64,000 nucleotides of DNA from Hofstenia miamia (GCA_004352715.1 SCFE01000057.1:1740689-1804688); one strand, 5' to 3'; counted from the stretch's first letter, positions 47,877-60,806 are shown. Translations and numbers: made by a program. The notes: a model not told the origin generated them from the sequence alone.

Positions 47877-48340
47877 TGTAGCATCATCCAAAATAATCAG
47901 AAATAAGCTGCAAACGTCGCAGAAGAGAGTAAAATTGAAAAAGAGTTGATTAAAAAATATTATAATCAATTAGTTGCTATGATTTCAGATTAATTTGTAA
48001 AATGCAACCAAGAATAAAATATGTGTCAATAAAAAGATAATTGTATCTGTCGATAAAAATACTTTTTGACTAAATGACGCTTTCATTATTTTCAGCCGCC
48101 ATCTTCGCAGAAGTTTAAATTTGAATCGACAGGTACTTCTTTTGGAATTACTATAAATAGATTGAAAACCATTGTAAGAGTTGATAAAGAATTTTACTTG
48201 GAATTCTTATTTTGTTTCATATTAACGGTTTGATTATTTAATACGATGTCGAGCTAATCGAGCGGTGTTTAGTAGTGGTCTGGATACATCACAGGGAACG
48301 ATTCTAGGGTCCCTGTGCCAGATCAAGAAAGTGCACTTAA
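47877..48340. repeat. LTR copy, cut at N 48341
   Basis: Begins TGTAGCATCATCC and continues through the TATAAATA region and GAACGATTCTAGGGTCC to the N. Same family as 43473-43989, 44310-45272 and 58652-59029. Confidence 0.8.
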
Positions 48341-48341
48341 N

Positions 48342-48570
48342 AGCTGCCACAAGATCAAAAAGATAAAACTATATACAAACTAACTGTAAGCTAAAGCACT
48401 TCCTAACCTACAGTTAAAATAGATAAAAGCTAACAATACAATACATATAAATGGTCATTATTTGTCTCATTATAGGTCTCCTACAGTGTACCGAATTTAG
48501 ATTTAAAATAAGATAAGTAAATATATAATACACCTAGGGTTGGCTGACTAGCCTTATCGTGGATTTATTA
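48342..48570. repeat. LTR-flank segment without the LTR (possible empty site)
   Basis: 48342 to about 48450 repeats 47764-47875 (AGCTGCCACAAGATC... ACATATAAA). It then continues directly into TGGTCATTATTTGTCTC, the sequence that follows the LTR at 45273 (AATGGCCATTATCTGTCTC). The two flanks are thus joined here with no LTR between them. Confidence 0.65.
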
Positions 48571-49108
48571 CTACATGTAAAAACAAATGATCACTAGCCT
48601 GCTAAGCATATTGGAAAAATCTCCCTATTCATACGCATAACCTAGATGTGAGTAAAGATCAAGGCATCATTTCATTTCCCCTCACAACAGCCTTTCAATC
48701 ACTACACACATTGAATGCTTAGCTGCACATTACTATTAGTTAATCAAACCAGTCAACAATAAAGACAATTCCAAGGTGTTTATTCTCCATCAACTAAATG
48801 TTTAACTTTGTACATATTTATAGAAATTACTGCAACCATATTTGTTATACAAACAAGTAACTGTCGCTATTTCGTTTACTGCAGTCCACGTAGAATATTT
48901 CTGTGTGCTAATTGCTGCTTGTTAAAAATTTACGTGGAGCTAATCGTCCACTCGTGATTTGACAAAATATTAAAGTGGCAAATACAATTTTTTCAAATGA
49001 CTTGATGCTAATTCTATTAACAATAAAAATAACAAAAATCTGTTTTATGTTTGAATAATTTCGAGATTGGTTACTTTTCCTTTTCTTTGTGATTTTTAAT
49101 GGATTATG

Positions 49109-49144
<36 letters not shown>

Positions 49145-51700
49145 NTATATATATCATATATCTATATAAGTAATTATAATAATGTGTATTTATAGACAAC
49201 CACATACAAATTGACTCATGACAGTAACAACAGTAAAACAATTTGATGTGTTAACATCTAAGTAACAATAATTTGACTCTTTGTTTACTTGGAGTCTTTA
49301 TATACTTGGATATACATACATTTAGGCAGTACTACTCTGTGTGATCTGTTCTGATTGTGCACACATCAGGAAGCGGTTGGCACCGGCCACCAAAAGCCCC
49401 ATGAAAGCGTTATCTGCAACATCAGTAATGAGGTTGCAGACAAATTCCCAAAACCCCGACAAATCTGAGAGAGCTCCCAAAATTAATTAAATCTATTTTC
49501 ACACAAAATTTTCCTGATGTGTGCACCCGGCCAATTACACTTGCATAATAAGACCTCCTAAAAGATTGTCTTCTACATTAACCTAATTTTTAATAGTTTT
49601 ACATAATATTGAAAATGAAAATTGTATTGTGATTTAAGGTGTACTGTGCATGTAGTTACACTTTGGAACAATGCAATATACATATTTTGTAAACCATTTT
49701 GTAAGGGTGTATTAAGAAGCGTTCATTAATAAATTTGCAAACAGCTGAATTTTGAATTTTGACTTAGAAATAAGCAAAAATTTTGTTATTATTTTAATTT
49801 TTTCACGTTTATTGATGTTTATCTTGTGCAATAATTGCAAGAGTTATATGAATTTCTTAGTCTAAGCAAATATTAGAATTTAATAAGTTAATTTCTTAGA
49901 CTGATATTTACTAAGGCTTTGAATTTATGCAAATCTATAAAAACAATTAATTTTTTATCGAATTGATTCAAATTCATTGAAATTTCTTTGATAAATTATT
50001 AATAAAAATCAATTTCTCAGTTATATTACCATTTCGAATGGCATGGGACTTATTAAAGCAAATCGTTGTGTTTCTTGTGCTGAATTAGATTTACTTTTGC
50101 GTTTATGACGTCAGTTTTTCCTATAGTATATATGACAATAACACCTTAAAAATATGTCTTCTCGCAACTTGTAAATTGCTAGTGGCTTTTATTTATATTA
50201 TGGAAAAATAGCGTGTAAATTATTTCTACTGTATTATGTAGGCGATCTAAATCAATTTCCGAGTTTTTTAGATTAGTCGCTAAAAGCTGTTGAAATTGAA
50301 TCTTTTCCTTTGGAAATAGTTTTCAGAATTAAAACATTGAAAAAGTCCAATTTAGCTGTTAGTGAATTACTAACAATCAATGTGAAAACTGAATTAGTGC
50401 ATCATACCAAATATTGAAAATGTGTTTGTGAATGTTTCGGAGAGTGTAAAAAATAGGTCTGATATATTGATATATATATATATATATATATATCCGCTTT
50501 GCACAAATTAAAAATTCCCGAATGACCACGGTTTTCACATAACTGCTTGAAATTCTGTAGGGTGACACAACGTTTTTCAATCTAGCTCTCCAGTAGTTCG
50601 ATTAAGAATTGTCGGAGTAATTGCCAAAAATAACAAGTTTTCAAAAAATCGGTACGATTGAAATTTTACCTTTGCTACCGCGATGTACGCAATTTTTGCA
50701 CTTTTGGTAATATTGATCGGTAACATTACTGAAATTTGCGATTTTTCAAATTTCTAATTTGAAATTAATTTTTTTGAGTATATATTTAATTCGTAATTTC
50801 ACTGCTATTCACATGCTTAAATCTCATCAATGTTCGTCTACAGATCCTAAATTTTGTAATTGTAAAATATTTATCATAATGAATGGAGCATTAAGTAGGC
50901 ATCAAAATGCATATGCAATGGATTTTAAGTCATATAAAATACATATAAATGCAAATACAGAATATATTACCTATTAAATACACAAGGCAACCGTTTTGTG
51001 CTCTTGAATAATTGATATATGACTCCATGTATTCAATTTTGCCCAAATTTCTCTAGTTGGAATTTTACAATGCAGTAGTGGACTTAAAAATAAAATATAC
51101 GTCAAATATGTATGTTTTGAAAAAAATGAACTTAAAATTACATTTGTGTAATTTAAGAAAAACTTTAATAAGAAAACTTATTAAGTGCTTTAATTAATGT
51201 CATTTGCAAGATAAAAATAGAAGGTCAACCATATTTTATTTTTACTTTCTATAATTAATATTGGGAGCACTCTTTGAAATATAAGATGTATCAAAGCTTT
51301 ATTTTTACTAAAGTGTTTATTCTGTCAAAACTAACTAGTCTTCATTATTCTATTTTTGTATTAAAAATTTTCATGAACAGCGTTTGAACATTCTAAGCCT
51401 ATCTGCAAGATAAATGACAAACTAATATTGGCATGCCAATAACTTATTATTAGAATGTATCGGTTTTGCGAAATATTTGTAACTGTCTATTAATATTAAT
51501 ATTAATAATATAAATATTTCGTTAGTTAACTATAAGGATTTAGTAAGAACAAAATATCTCAATCAACTCGTTTTCTATCGTGATTACTTAGATTTGAGGT
51601 AGTTCTACTTTGATGATAGGAGAGTAATTTTATAAATTTTCATTAATAGACTTGTAGCTTTCAAATATAGTCATACATTCTAATACATAGAAATCTTTCC
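48571..51700. other. No gene seen; microsatellites
   Basis: TA repeats at 49118-49168 (with an N at 49145) and 50465-50492. No coding region is supported. Confidence 0.5.
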
Positions 51701-51709
51701 GTGGTATCC

Positions 51710-52560
51710 ATGCAACTTTCAAAATCGACGTTTGACAAGCACAACAAATACTTCTGGTTGAGTTCATTTAAAGAGTTTCTACCAGCAATTGAGATGGAAA
51801 ACAAGATGTTTGAAAACGTTGTTCAAAAATTCGACAAATACATTTGCTTCACTATTACTCGGAATAGTTCAACAATTGACTATTTTGTAAACATTTTGCG
51901 TCGTTGTAATTTTCACGACTTGGAGCACATTCTTATTAAGATAACCTTGAGCTAAAGTGATGCAAGCTACGGGAAAGCCTTCTAAGTGAAGGAACCATCG
52001 ACTTGGATAAAACAATTTGTATATGCAGAGCATCTGATCAAACTAATTGTAAACTAAGATCTCTTAATGAAAAAGCCATATATCATATCAAACAGCACTA
52101 TGTCGGTGGTTGGACAAAACACCCTTTCACCCAAAATTTAAGTAGATGCAACGATGCACCGACAGCAACAGAATAACTATGAAGCATCAGCTCGATAGTA
52201 AAACACTGTAGACAGTGTGGTAGAGATCACCTTTCAAGTCAATGACAAAATTTTAGAAGTAGTTCTTAAAATGCGTATAGCCAAATCACTTTTCAACAAG
52301 ACAAGTGTTCAGGAACTAAACAAAAACCATGCTGAGTAATTTTTAAAAACCGATTACGAATGCAACCCAGTTTTGACAGAAATGCAAATCTACTCAAATG
52401 AAACCAACTCCTAAATATTTACCTCATTAAATCAAGGGAAACTTAAAAGTTTGAAATTAAAGTGAAGGTAGGCTTATACAAGGAATAAAAACGAATTTAT
52501 GAGGAATATTTAAACAGGAGTCGAAATAGAATAATCTAAGACATTTTTGACCATGTATAT
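51710..52560 (+). pseudogene. Ty3/gypsy-type Gag and protease remnant
   Basis: An ATG at 51710 opens MQLSKSTFDKHNKYFWLSSF, a matrix/capsid-like start. It is followed by FDKYICFTITRNSSTIDYFVNILRRCNF, matching the Gag core in which a short query sequence precedes an LR..C.F block. The frame then shifts at about 51955 to KLRESLLSEGTIDLDKTICIC, the LL.E...DL.K.I.IC block. A zinc knuckle HCRQCGRDH lies near 52207-52233, and an eroded retropepsin-like SLFNKTSVQEL near 52290. Frameshifts and stops make it inactive. RT and integrase were not recognised downstream, and no LTRs were identified around it. Confidence 0.65.
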
Positions 52561-54642
52561 ATATGGATGAGGAAAAGGCTCATGTTTAAAGTAAACTTAG
52601 CTATCTAGTATCATTAGGAGATATTGGTACTGTTCTGATGACAAAGTTTATAGTGGTTTCAAAAAACCTCAGGTCCATATTAGACTTGTTTAACTGAAAG
52701 TAAATGTTGGAAGAGAGATCCCAATAATGAAATACATCAAAAGTCACGCACTCTTAAATTTCATCGGAGATAGTAAGAGTTGAGAACTGTTCATTGCTTC
52801 CGGACAGGGTGATCGTAAAAATGAAAATACGTAACTTTAAGGAAGCATGAAGAGGATTTGGTTGCAGACATTCAAAGTACCACATCGAATTGAAAGAAGG
52901 CGCACAGCCACTTTTTTTAAAAATTACATGGTTTACGGCTGAAATGGGCAGGTCTGGCCAAAAATAACCCTTGCTAGCTTCTGTTTTTGAGAAAGCACAA
53001 AAAAGATTAACGAAATTTTAGGAAACATTCCAAATGTCAGCACAATGATATCTAAATTGCAACTCAGGACATTAACCAATGTAATATCGTCGCTAAGAAT
53101 TGAAAAGGGAAAAGAAGAGACTGTTAACCCTAGAATACTTGATACGGTTAATTGACCACGTGCACAAACATGCATTATAATGAGCGCAGATGTTATTATT
53201 AACATTAGATATTTATTTTGTAAATAAAAAAATATTAAGTTTGTAATGATAAATAATTTTTACATATAATCAGCACGCAAGGGCCACATGTAGTTTTATC
53301 ACTAAGGAAAATAAAAGGATATTTTGACATATTTTTTCCTTTGCAAATATAACTTAATAAATCATTTTTATACTGTTTCCAATCTAATGTCACTGTTGGT
53401 TTGAGAATCCATAAAAACATAAAATGACATATTTTGATGTTTTGCAATATATACGATTATTTTGATTAATATCACTGATTAAATGATTCAATTCTTGTCT
53501 GTAAAGTATATTACGTTTACATTATATAGTTATGCTCACATTCATTTTTTAAAAATCTATCACATAAGCCTGTTTAATTCTTTTAAATGCATTGTTTATT
53601 TTACAATGCGAAAAATTGCGCAACGAATGTCTCAATGTTTAAAATGATTTTCCAATGAATTTAGGGATTATAGCTGCTGACAAAAAAGAAACTTCCTTTA
53701 AAGATCTTTGCATTTGTTTGTTTCTGCATAAATGGTAAAATTCAGCCCTGAAACAATTTTTATAAAATAGGCCACATTTCCTTTTCCCTGTAAGAACACA
53801 AGTCTTTATAGCATATTAAATTTCCCTACTTATCACAAATGGCAAAGTCTTTCGAAAATTTGTTTTCCAATGCAACAATATTTTCATTGTTTTTATTCTA
53901 AATTATCAAATATTCTAATTCTTTCCAGAATATAAATTTCCAGTGATGTACACTGATGTTTTCTTATGTGAACATAGTACTTGACTATCAGATCACTATT
54001 ATTGACTCCACTTTTTCTTTTGGTATAATCAAATTGAATTTTCAAGAAGATCCTGTTTACGAAACTGGGTGATTACCAAATGTCAGAAGAACATGATATT
54101 TTGTTTTGCTTGATAATTGATTAGCACAGCTTTTGAAATTTTTTGAATATATCTGCTTACTGAATATATGATTTTAAACACTTAACTCTTTGGGAACTTC
54201 TCTAATGTTGGAACTAATTGTTCCCAAATATGTTGTTTTTGAGGAATTTTTTTGCAATTAATAGTGAGAAGAAAATATTGTCCTTTGATATTTAATCTTA
54301 ATTGAAAAAAGGGTATATGCTTTGTACAACAACTTATTTACAAAATCTGAAGTTTTGTGGTCTGTGTTCACCACGTTAAGACATGGAAAACCTCAAAGAA
54401 CATAGGAAGTTTGTGAGCAATAAGGAAGCTAAGACTCGATACTAACCTTGTCCGGTTTTGAAAACATGTATTGACTGAATGGACAGTTTGTGCAGCACCA
54501 AAACAACTGCTCTTTCTAGTGCAGCACAATATGATGTGTAGCATTTTAGAACACAAATGACTAAATTTCTACTTTTATCGCATTTCATATATGGCAAATT
54601 TATTCATTTAAATTCCACTAAAATATATTTAATTTCCCTAAG
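52561..54642. other. No gene seen
   Basis: 52700-53200 may include further eroded retroelement sequence; no motif could be placed. 53200-54640 is AT-rich with no supported coding region. Confidence 0.35.
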
Positions 54643-54895
54643 AAAGTGAAGCATAAACTAAAAACTTATTTTTGGAAAAGTTTTGTGTCATGTTATTACA
54701 ACAACTCATCTTGCTCAAAATCATTGATTTTTTTGTGTTTACATTGTCGTAAGCGTATTTGTTTTAATATTTTGTACCTTTTTACTGTTATTTATTGTTA
54801 TTTATTTACAGCAATAAATTTGCTTTTACTCTTATTGATTTTGTTAGTATTTATATTAATTTTAAATAAATTATTATTATTATTATTATAAAGAA
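54643..54895 (+). pseudogene. LINE 3' end with (ATT)n tail
   Basis: KHKLKTYFWKSF at the start is the last conserved block of many CR1/Jockey ORF2 proteins (FK.KLKT.L). It is followed by a T-rich stretch and TTATTATTATTATTATTATA at 54868-54890, a microsatellite-like LINE tail. Confidence 0.55.
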
Positions 54896-55108
54896 AGATA
54901 CAAAAAGTGGCCTCTGGCGTTAGATACTTATACCACATCACAAATTTGGGACCAGATTATCAGATTCAACTATTACATGCATTTTGTTTATCAAAATTAC
55001 ATTATTGTGCATTTTAATTTATTAATTTTAATAAAAAAGGCCTCATTTATTATCAAAAACTTAGTCACTAAATACATAAATTTTTTCACATAAGCATGAC
55101 CATGTTAT

Positions 55109-55560
55109 TGAATACAAACGAAAATATAATATATTCGCCCGCTATATCAAATTTCATGCATCTCCAATTTTATTTAAGCATAAATATGGCCGAGAATCAA
55201 TGCCTTTTCTTGATAATTATTTAAAAAGAAATCTACGATCGCATAAATTTGTTTGCTGCACCATTTCCTATTCTTGTTTTCATCGAGTAGCCTCAAATAT
55301 TTGGAACAATTCTAGACAATAAGATTGGAGTAAAAAAATTTACAAAAAATGTAGAAAAAAATTAAAACCTGCGCTTTTACACCGACAAAACAATTGGAGG
55401 CGCAAGCATTCTAAACACACCACATACATAGCTAAATTGAACATGTCAAGCATTCTAGAGTTAAGAACTTTACGTTTTCAGTTAATTTGGGTTTGCAAGA
55501 CATTGGCTAAATGCAAAGGAGTTTTGTTTAATTTTGTTCGCATTACAAGACTGTGATTGT
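55109..55560 (+). pseudogene. LINE ORF2 C-terminal fragment
   Basis: One frame reads IEYKRKYNIFARYIKFHAS, then LDNYLKRNLRSHKFVCC and RVASNIWNN, the conserved LINE ORF2 end (F.Y......R......F..R....WN.L). A stop follows WNNSRQ. Confidence 0.5.
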
Positions 55561-56309
55561 TAAGTTATAATACAAATCTTATCCAATTTGTAGCTTACTA
55601 TTGTAATATCTCCCACGTGAGCTTTGGATACCTAATTACGTAGAGACTTATTCTTAGGGAAGCGACGGCGGGCAGAAGATATTAACGAACACAAAACTGT
55701 GCTAAAAATGTTCTCAATTTACAATAAATTCTCTTGCTTATATACAAATTAATATCAACATACGTACAATTTACGTGCTAAACCGAAAACATTTGGTCTG
55801 GCCGCTACAAAGAACCAGTACCGATATTACATGCCGCCCAGGCCAAGCGAACAGTTTTCTCTATTTTTCCGCGTCTAATAGCGATGGTGGAGAACACATT
55901 ATCAGCTTGTGTTATTCAAGATCGACTTACCAACTCGGCATCTCTCGTTCAAACCATGGAACCAGCAGTTCTCTTACTTAAGTAAATTGGGATTATCACA
56001 AGGAGACGTCAGGTTAGCCTAACGGATCCACTCCAACAAGTTTCACACTTTCGTAATGCTTTCATCGAGAGCAGTTGGTTCTCGCGAGCTCGTCGTAATA
56101 ACTTCGCTACGCTCAGAAGCGTTCACTGATGACTCGTCACGCACGAAATTATTAGCGCTGTTCAATGCAATCACTAAAGAAGACCTATTAACGCTACACA
56201 AGTACTTAGCGAATATAAAAAACACAGCGGAAAAACAAGAACCCCCTCCCGTCTGCAAGTTCACACCCAATACGAGCAGGATTTCAAGAACGCTCGCTCA
56301 CAAACTACT

Positions 56310-56921
56310 ATGCAAAATTTTGCACTAGAACCTCGAAAATTTCGAAAAGGAACAGATTTCCTGATATTTGGTTCTTCAATGGTTCGTCGTCTTAGAGCAC
56401 CAGGTATTATTAGGAATTCATGTATATCCATTCATTCATATCAAGGTGCAATAAGTGATTACCTTTCTCCCACATTAAACCAATACCCAGCCTTTACAAA
56501 AAAAAAGATCTTAGTCACAATTGGTCGCAACGATATCATGAATAAAAAAGACAACCTCACAGATAAGTACAAGCGTCTCATTGAAATTACTAAATCAAAG
56601 TTTAACTTTGCAACTATTTTTATGTGTGAAGTTGCTCCCTTCCCCTACAGCAAACAACTTAACAAAAAGGCAATTGAGTTGAACTTTTTAATCAAACAAA
56701 ACGCTAAACTTTTTTATTACACTGTTTTTGACAACTTTAACCATTTTTATTTAAGCAATTCAATTAACGCAAGACTTTTTGCTCATGTCGGAATCCATTA
56801 TTCAGATTTTGGGTGCAATGTCTTCTCGCACTCTAAAAAATTTCTTCAGTGGTTCTCGCAGTCCCTTGATCGCTCATGTACACGTAACACAAAGTGCAAG
56901 TGCCACAAACAATCGCTTTAA
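56310..56921 (+). CDS. LINE ORF1 with SGNH-esterase domain
   Basis: 203 residues from an ATG. FLIFGSSMVRRL holds block I of SGNH hydrolases (G.S), HSYQGA...Y follows as block II, VTIGRNDI is block III (G.ND), and HVGIHYSDFG near residue 157 is block V, where the catalytic Asp of D..H is replaced by Val. The Lys-rich CKCHKQ tail closes the protein. Esterase-domain ORF1 proteins are known from CR1-group LINEs, where they are thought to act in membrane or RNP handling. Loss of the Asp suggests a weakened or inactive esterase. A frame upstream (56056-56328, with a Ser/Arg-rich start) overlaps by 19 bases and may be the earlier part of ORF1 shifted by one base. Confidence 0.75.
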   Translation: MQNFALEPRKFRKGTDFLIFGSSMVRRLRAPGIIRNSCISIHSYQGAISDYLSPTLNQYPAFTKKKILVTIGRNDIMNKKDNLTDKYKRLIEITKSKFNFATIFMCEVAPFPYSKQLNKKAIELNFLIKQNAKLFYYTVFDNFNHFYLSNSINARLFAHVGIHYSDFGCNVFSHSKKFLQWFSQSLDRSCTRNTKCKCHKQSL

Positions 56922-57329
56922 TCTCCCGCCACTGCAAACTCGTAATGCGAATTTCGCTGCCATTCAAAAGCTACGCCGACACCGTTTCATCCGTTTCGAT
57001 TCTATTACCCGCAGAAATTAACCGCATTCGGAGCTTATTGAACTTTTACAAACTTTTTACTCAATCCAACATTGATAAACTTAGTGCTAGTAATACCCAG
57101 TTTATTGCTATCATTAATTGTAAGCATCATTTCTAAACCTAATCGATACACAATTTTATTTTTTCATTATTTTATTCTTAAGTAATCTTTCCCAAAATGG
57201 AACTTTTCCAGTATATCCTAAAGGTAAAAGTCCGTATAGGCTAACATTTCATAAAGCTGCCTATTTAATTTTTCATTTATATTATTTTACGCGTTCGTTA
57301 TATATTTAAGTATATTAGGTGCACAAATT

Positions 57330-58651
57330 TTTCTTTTAATCAAAGCCGGTATTGAGCCCAACTCCGGGCCTAATACGTCTAAGATTTACACGTATGGATA
57401 ATTATTGTTGTATGATGTGTGCATCTGTTGCCCCAATCAAATATGTTCATCATAATATCCAAAATCTCACTAATAAACTATCTTCCTACACTGAGCTAGT
57501 ATACCAAATTGGAAAAAACTCAATTTTAGGAATCTGAGACTTAGCTAACTACATAGATTCGGACAGCACTTGTAGACCTCATGGACTTGAACTATTTTGC
57601 TGTGACAGGGACCTTGATCTTGTCAACAAATCTGAAGGAGGTGGAGTGATGTTTTTAATTCCAAAACATTTCGACCTGATTTAAAATTGATTGAAATATG
57701 CATTCCCTAAAAAATAGGAAAAACACTCATCATTTGATAAATATCTCCTACTGTCCCAGTAAAGTTCACTTTAAAGAATTTCTTACTGAAATTGAAGCAG
57801 AAATAAAATATTCTCTAAAAGAAAATAAGTCATTGATAGTGATGGGCGATTGGAATATCAAGTATCTGAAGAATACTGAAAGAGATAAATTGAATTCTTT
57901 ACTTGATGCTGTTGATCTTAGTACAATTAATTCCAGTATATCAACTAGACTAAATAACAACTCTTCTACATTAATTGATAACTTTCTTGTTCAAAACATT
58001 TAGGATTTTAACTATGCCTGCAGCGAATGCCTATATTCAGATGATTGTATTATAACTTGCATTTCATCTAACAACCTTAAGCATAGTAACGAAAAAGATT
58101 CGAGAAAGTATCCAGCGCTAATAGAAATTCTAAAAAACTCGCCTATAGAATGAATCTTGGAATAGCGTGTTTCTATCCGAGGTATGTAAACTGCATGTTC
58201 AATTCATTTATTCATTAATTCACGACTTATATAAATTTATGTTGTCTAACCAAAAGAATTTTTTCTAAACACGAAAATTGTAATTATCAAAATCACGCGA
58301 TCTTCTTGGTTAACTCCCAACCTAAAAAAACTCGTCAAATGCAAAAATCGGGCTTACAAAACTTACTTACGAAATAAGACTGATGATAACTACCGGTTGT
58401 TTAAAATTGCAAGGAACAAGTCTAACATTCAAATGAGAGCAGCACAAAATCGGTATATGCAATCCGTATTTAGTGGAATAAATGACCCTAAATATAAGTG
58501 GTACTTCATCAACAATGTATTGAACAGAAACAAGAGTCATATGCAACACCTGCATCTTGTTGAAAATAGCAATGGTGGAATATTAATTAAATCCAAGGAT
58601 ATTGGATTCAATGATCAGTTCATTAACCTCAGGCAAATACTTGGGACCTCC
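57330..58651 (+). pseudogene. LINE ORF2 5' part: 2A-like motif, APE endonuclease and linker
   Basis: FLLIKAGIEPNSGP (to 57371) is a 2A-like leader. The endonuclease then follows in pieces: HHNIQNLTNKLSSYTEL (57440-57500), LANYIDSDS to RDLDLVNKSEGGGVMFLIP (57541-57668), INISYCPSK, IVMGDWNIKYL and STLIDNFLV (57698-58003). The linker to RT is KIARNKSNIQMRAAQNRYMQ, the YKWYFINNVLNRN block and IGFNDQFIN (58397-58640). MGDWNI and SEGGGV are endonuclease signatures of CR1/Jockey LINEs. Stops separate the pieces. The copy is cut at 58651 by an LTR just before the RT domain. With the ORF1 at 56310 it forms one element about 2.4 kb or more long. Confidence 0.8.
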
Positions 58652-59029
58652 TGTAGCATCATCCACATAAAATCTCAAATAAGCTGCAAAACGTCGAGCA
58701 GAGGGGATTAAAGTCGAAGAAAAATGATTAAAAAATATTGTAATCAAATCAATTAGAATTATTTAAGATTTATTTGTATTATGCAACTAAGAAACAATAT
58801 GTGTCAGAAAAGAGATATTTGTATCTGTCGATAAAAATACTTTTTGACTAAATGACGCTTTCATTATTTTCAGCCGCCATCTTGGCAGAAGTTTAAATTT
58901 GAATCGACAGGTACTTCTTTTGGAATTACTATAAATAGATTGAAAACCATTGTAAGAGATTGATAAAGAATTTTATTCGGAATTCTTATTTTGCTTCATA
59001 TTAACGGTTTGATTATTTATTACGATGTC
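58652..59029. repeat. LTR copy inserted in the LINE, running into the gap
   Basis: Starts TGTAGCATCATCCA and matches the solo LTR and the copy at 44310 through the TATAAATA region to CGATGTC, where the N run begins. Confidence 0.8.
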
Positions 59030-60029
59030 NNNNNNNNNNNNNNNNNNNNNNNNNNNNNNNNNNNNNNNNNNNNNNNNNNNNNNNNNNNNNNNNNNNNNNN
59101 NNNNNNNNNNNNNNNNNNNNNNNNNNNNNNNNNNNNNNNNNNNNNNNNNNNNNNNNNNNNNNNNNNNNNNNNNNNNNNNNNNNNNNNNNNNNNNNNNNNN
59201 NNNNNNNNNNNNNNNNNNNNNNNNNNNNNNNNNNNNNNNNNNNNNNNNNNNNNNNNNNNNNNNNNNNNNNNNNNNNNNNNNNNNNNNNNNNNNNNNNNNN
59301 NNNNNNNNNNNNNNNNNNNNNNNNNNNNNNNNNNNNNNNNNNNNNNNNNNNNNNNNNNNNNNNNNNNNNNNNNNNNNNNNNNNNNNNNNNNNNNNNNNNN
59401 NNNNNNNNNNNNNNNNNNNNNNNNNNNNNNNNNNNNNNNNNNNNNNNNNNNNNNNNNNNNNNNNNNNNNNNNNNNNNNNNNNNNNNNNNNNNNNNNNNNN
59501 NNNNNNNNNNNNNNNNNNNNNNNNNNNNNNNNNNNNNNNNNNNNNNNNNNNNNNNNNNNNNNNNNNNNNNNNNNNNNNNNNNNNNNNNNNNNNNNNNNNN
59601 NNNNNNNNNNNNNNNNNNNNNNNNNNNNNNNNNNNNNNNNNNNNNNNNNNNNNNNNNNNNNNNNNNNNNNNNNNNNNNNNNNNNNNNNNNNNNNNNNNNN
59701 NNNNNNNNNNNNNNNNNNNNNNNNNNNNNNNNNNNNNNNNNNNNNNNNNNNNNNNNNNNNNNNNNNNNNNNNNNNNNNNNNNNNNNNNNNNNNNNNNNNN
59801 NNNNNNNNNNNNNNNNNNNNNNNNNNNNNNNNNNNNNNNNNNNNNNNNNNNNNNNNNNNNNNNNNNNNNNNNNNNNNNNNNNNNNNNNNNNNNNNNNNNN
59901 NNNNNNNNNNNNNNNNNNNNNNNNNNNNNNNNNNNNNNNNNNNNNNNNNNNNNNNNNNNNNNNNNNNNNNNNNNNNNNNNNNNNNNNNNNNNNNNNNNNN
60001 NNNNNNNNNNNNNNNNNNNNNNNNNNNNN
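59030..60029. other. Assembly gap, exactly 1000 N
   Basis: Round-number N run between contigs. All open frames through it are meaningless. Confidence 0.99.
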
Positions 60030-60245
60030 TAATAAGATATGAGGAGATAATTCTGTTGAAAATCTCTTTAAGAAAGTCATTGAAATTTTATCACTCCCTA
60101 TTCCATTTTTATTAGACATTTCATTTATAAGCTTTATGATTTCTGTTAACGATGTATCAATATTATTTAAATTTCGAGGCTCATTTTCACACACAAAATA
60201 ATCATCTGATTGAAAGACTGAGTTGAAGAATAAATATAGATACAA
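60030..60245 (-). pseudogene. LINE RT start, fragment
   Basis: Minus strand: LFFNSVFQSDD, LTEIIKLINEMSNKNGIGSDKIS and MTFLKRFSTELSPHILL. This is the FN.YF start and the LK..KS.G.D.IS...LK block that opens the LINE RT domain. The rest lies in the gap. It is on the opposite strand to the LINE at 57330, so it is a separate copy. Confidence 0.65.
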
Positions 60246-60806
60246 GTAGTGTCGTGTCCTTTTTACGTGTCAGTCCTGATCGTAAATATATTTTAATTAA
60301 ATGTAGGAAGCTGCTCTATTTTTATATTAACTATTTTTAACTTTTGCTATAGCAGCTAGTGTCAGGTTGCGATATTTTACCTTAATCGTATATCAAAGCA
60401 ACACGTATTGAGAATGAGAACTAAGTCGATTAGTGACCGGTATTTACTACACCGTAAGTAAGGCACACATAAGAAAACTCCTTAAATGCGATTGAGCTGA
60501 GTTGCAGCTGATGGAACGATGAAGGTGGATAAATGGAATGGATTCGAGCTGTTACAGAACTGCGAACTGTCTTTGTGATACAGCTTTGGGCAAGTGTGCC
60601 CACTACACCCTCTCTTGTTATTACTTTCGAAGATGCTACCTAAATAGTAGTGGTGAATTGTTATGCTAGCTTGGAGTATTAATTAAGTTAATTCTATAGT
60701 TATACAATAGCAAAAGAAAAGCGAGAGTGAACGTACACATTACCCCGCGAGTTGGAATCTGTATTTGGTTGTATCAAACTATACTACGTTATTATGCACA
60801 TCCTTC
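60246..60806. repeat. Diverged LTR-related sequence
   Basis: GGAAGCTGCTCTATTT near 60306 matches the reverse complement of about 47702, and GATTGAGCTGAG near 60492 matches about 45015. It appears to be an older relative of the LTR family. No coding region is supported. Confidence 0.4.

Noticed and set aside
54646-54891. Small Leu-rich membrane protein
   Set aside because: The Leu run comes from the (ATT)n tail of a LINE; only the first 12 residues are meaningful.
56043-56270. Minus-strand open frame of 75 codons
   Set aside because: Overlaps the plus-strand LINE ORF1 leader and has no domain; could not be told from a shadow.
59013-60115. Long open frames through the 1000-N gap
   Set aside because: Created by the unknown bases; only the 60030-60245 part on the minus strand carries real sequence.
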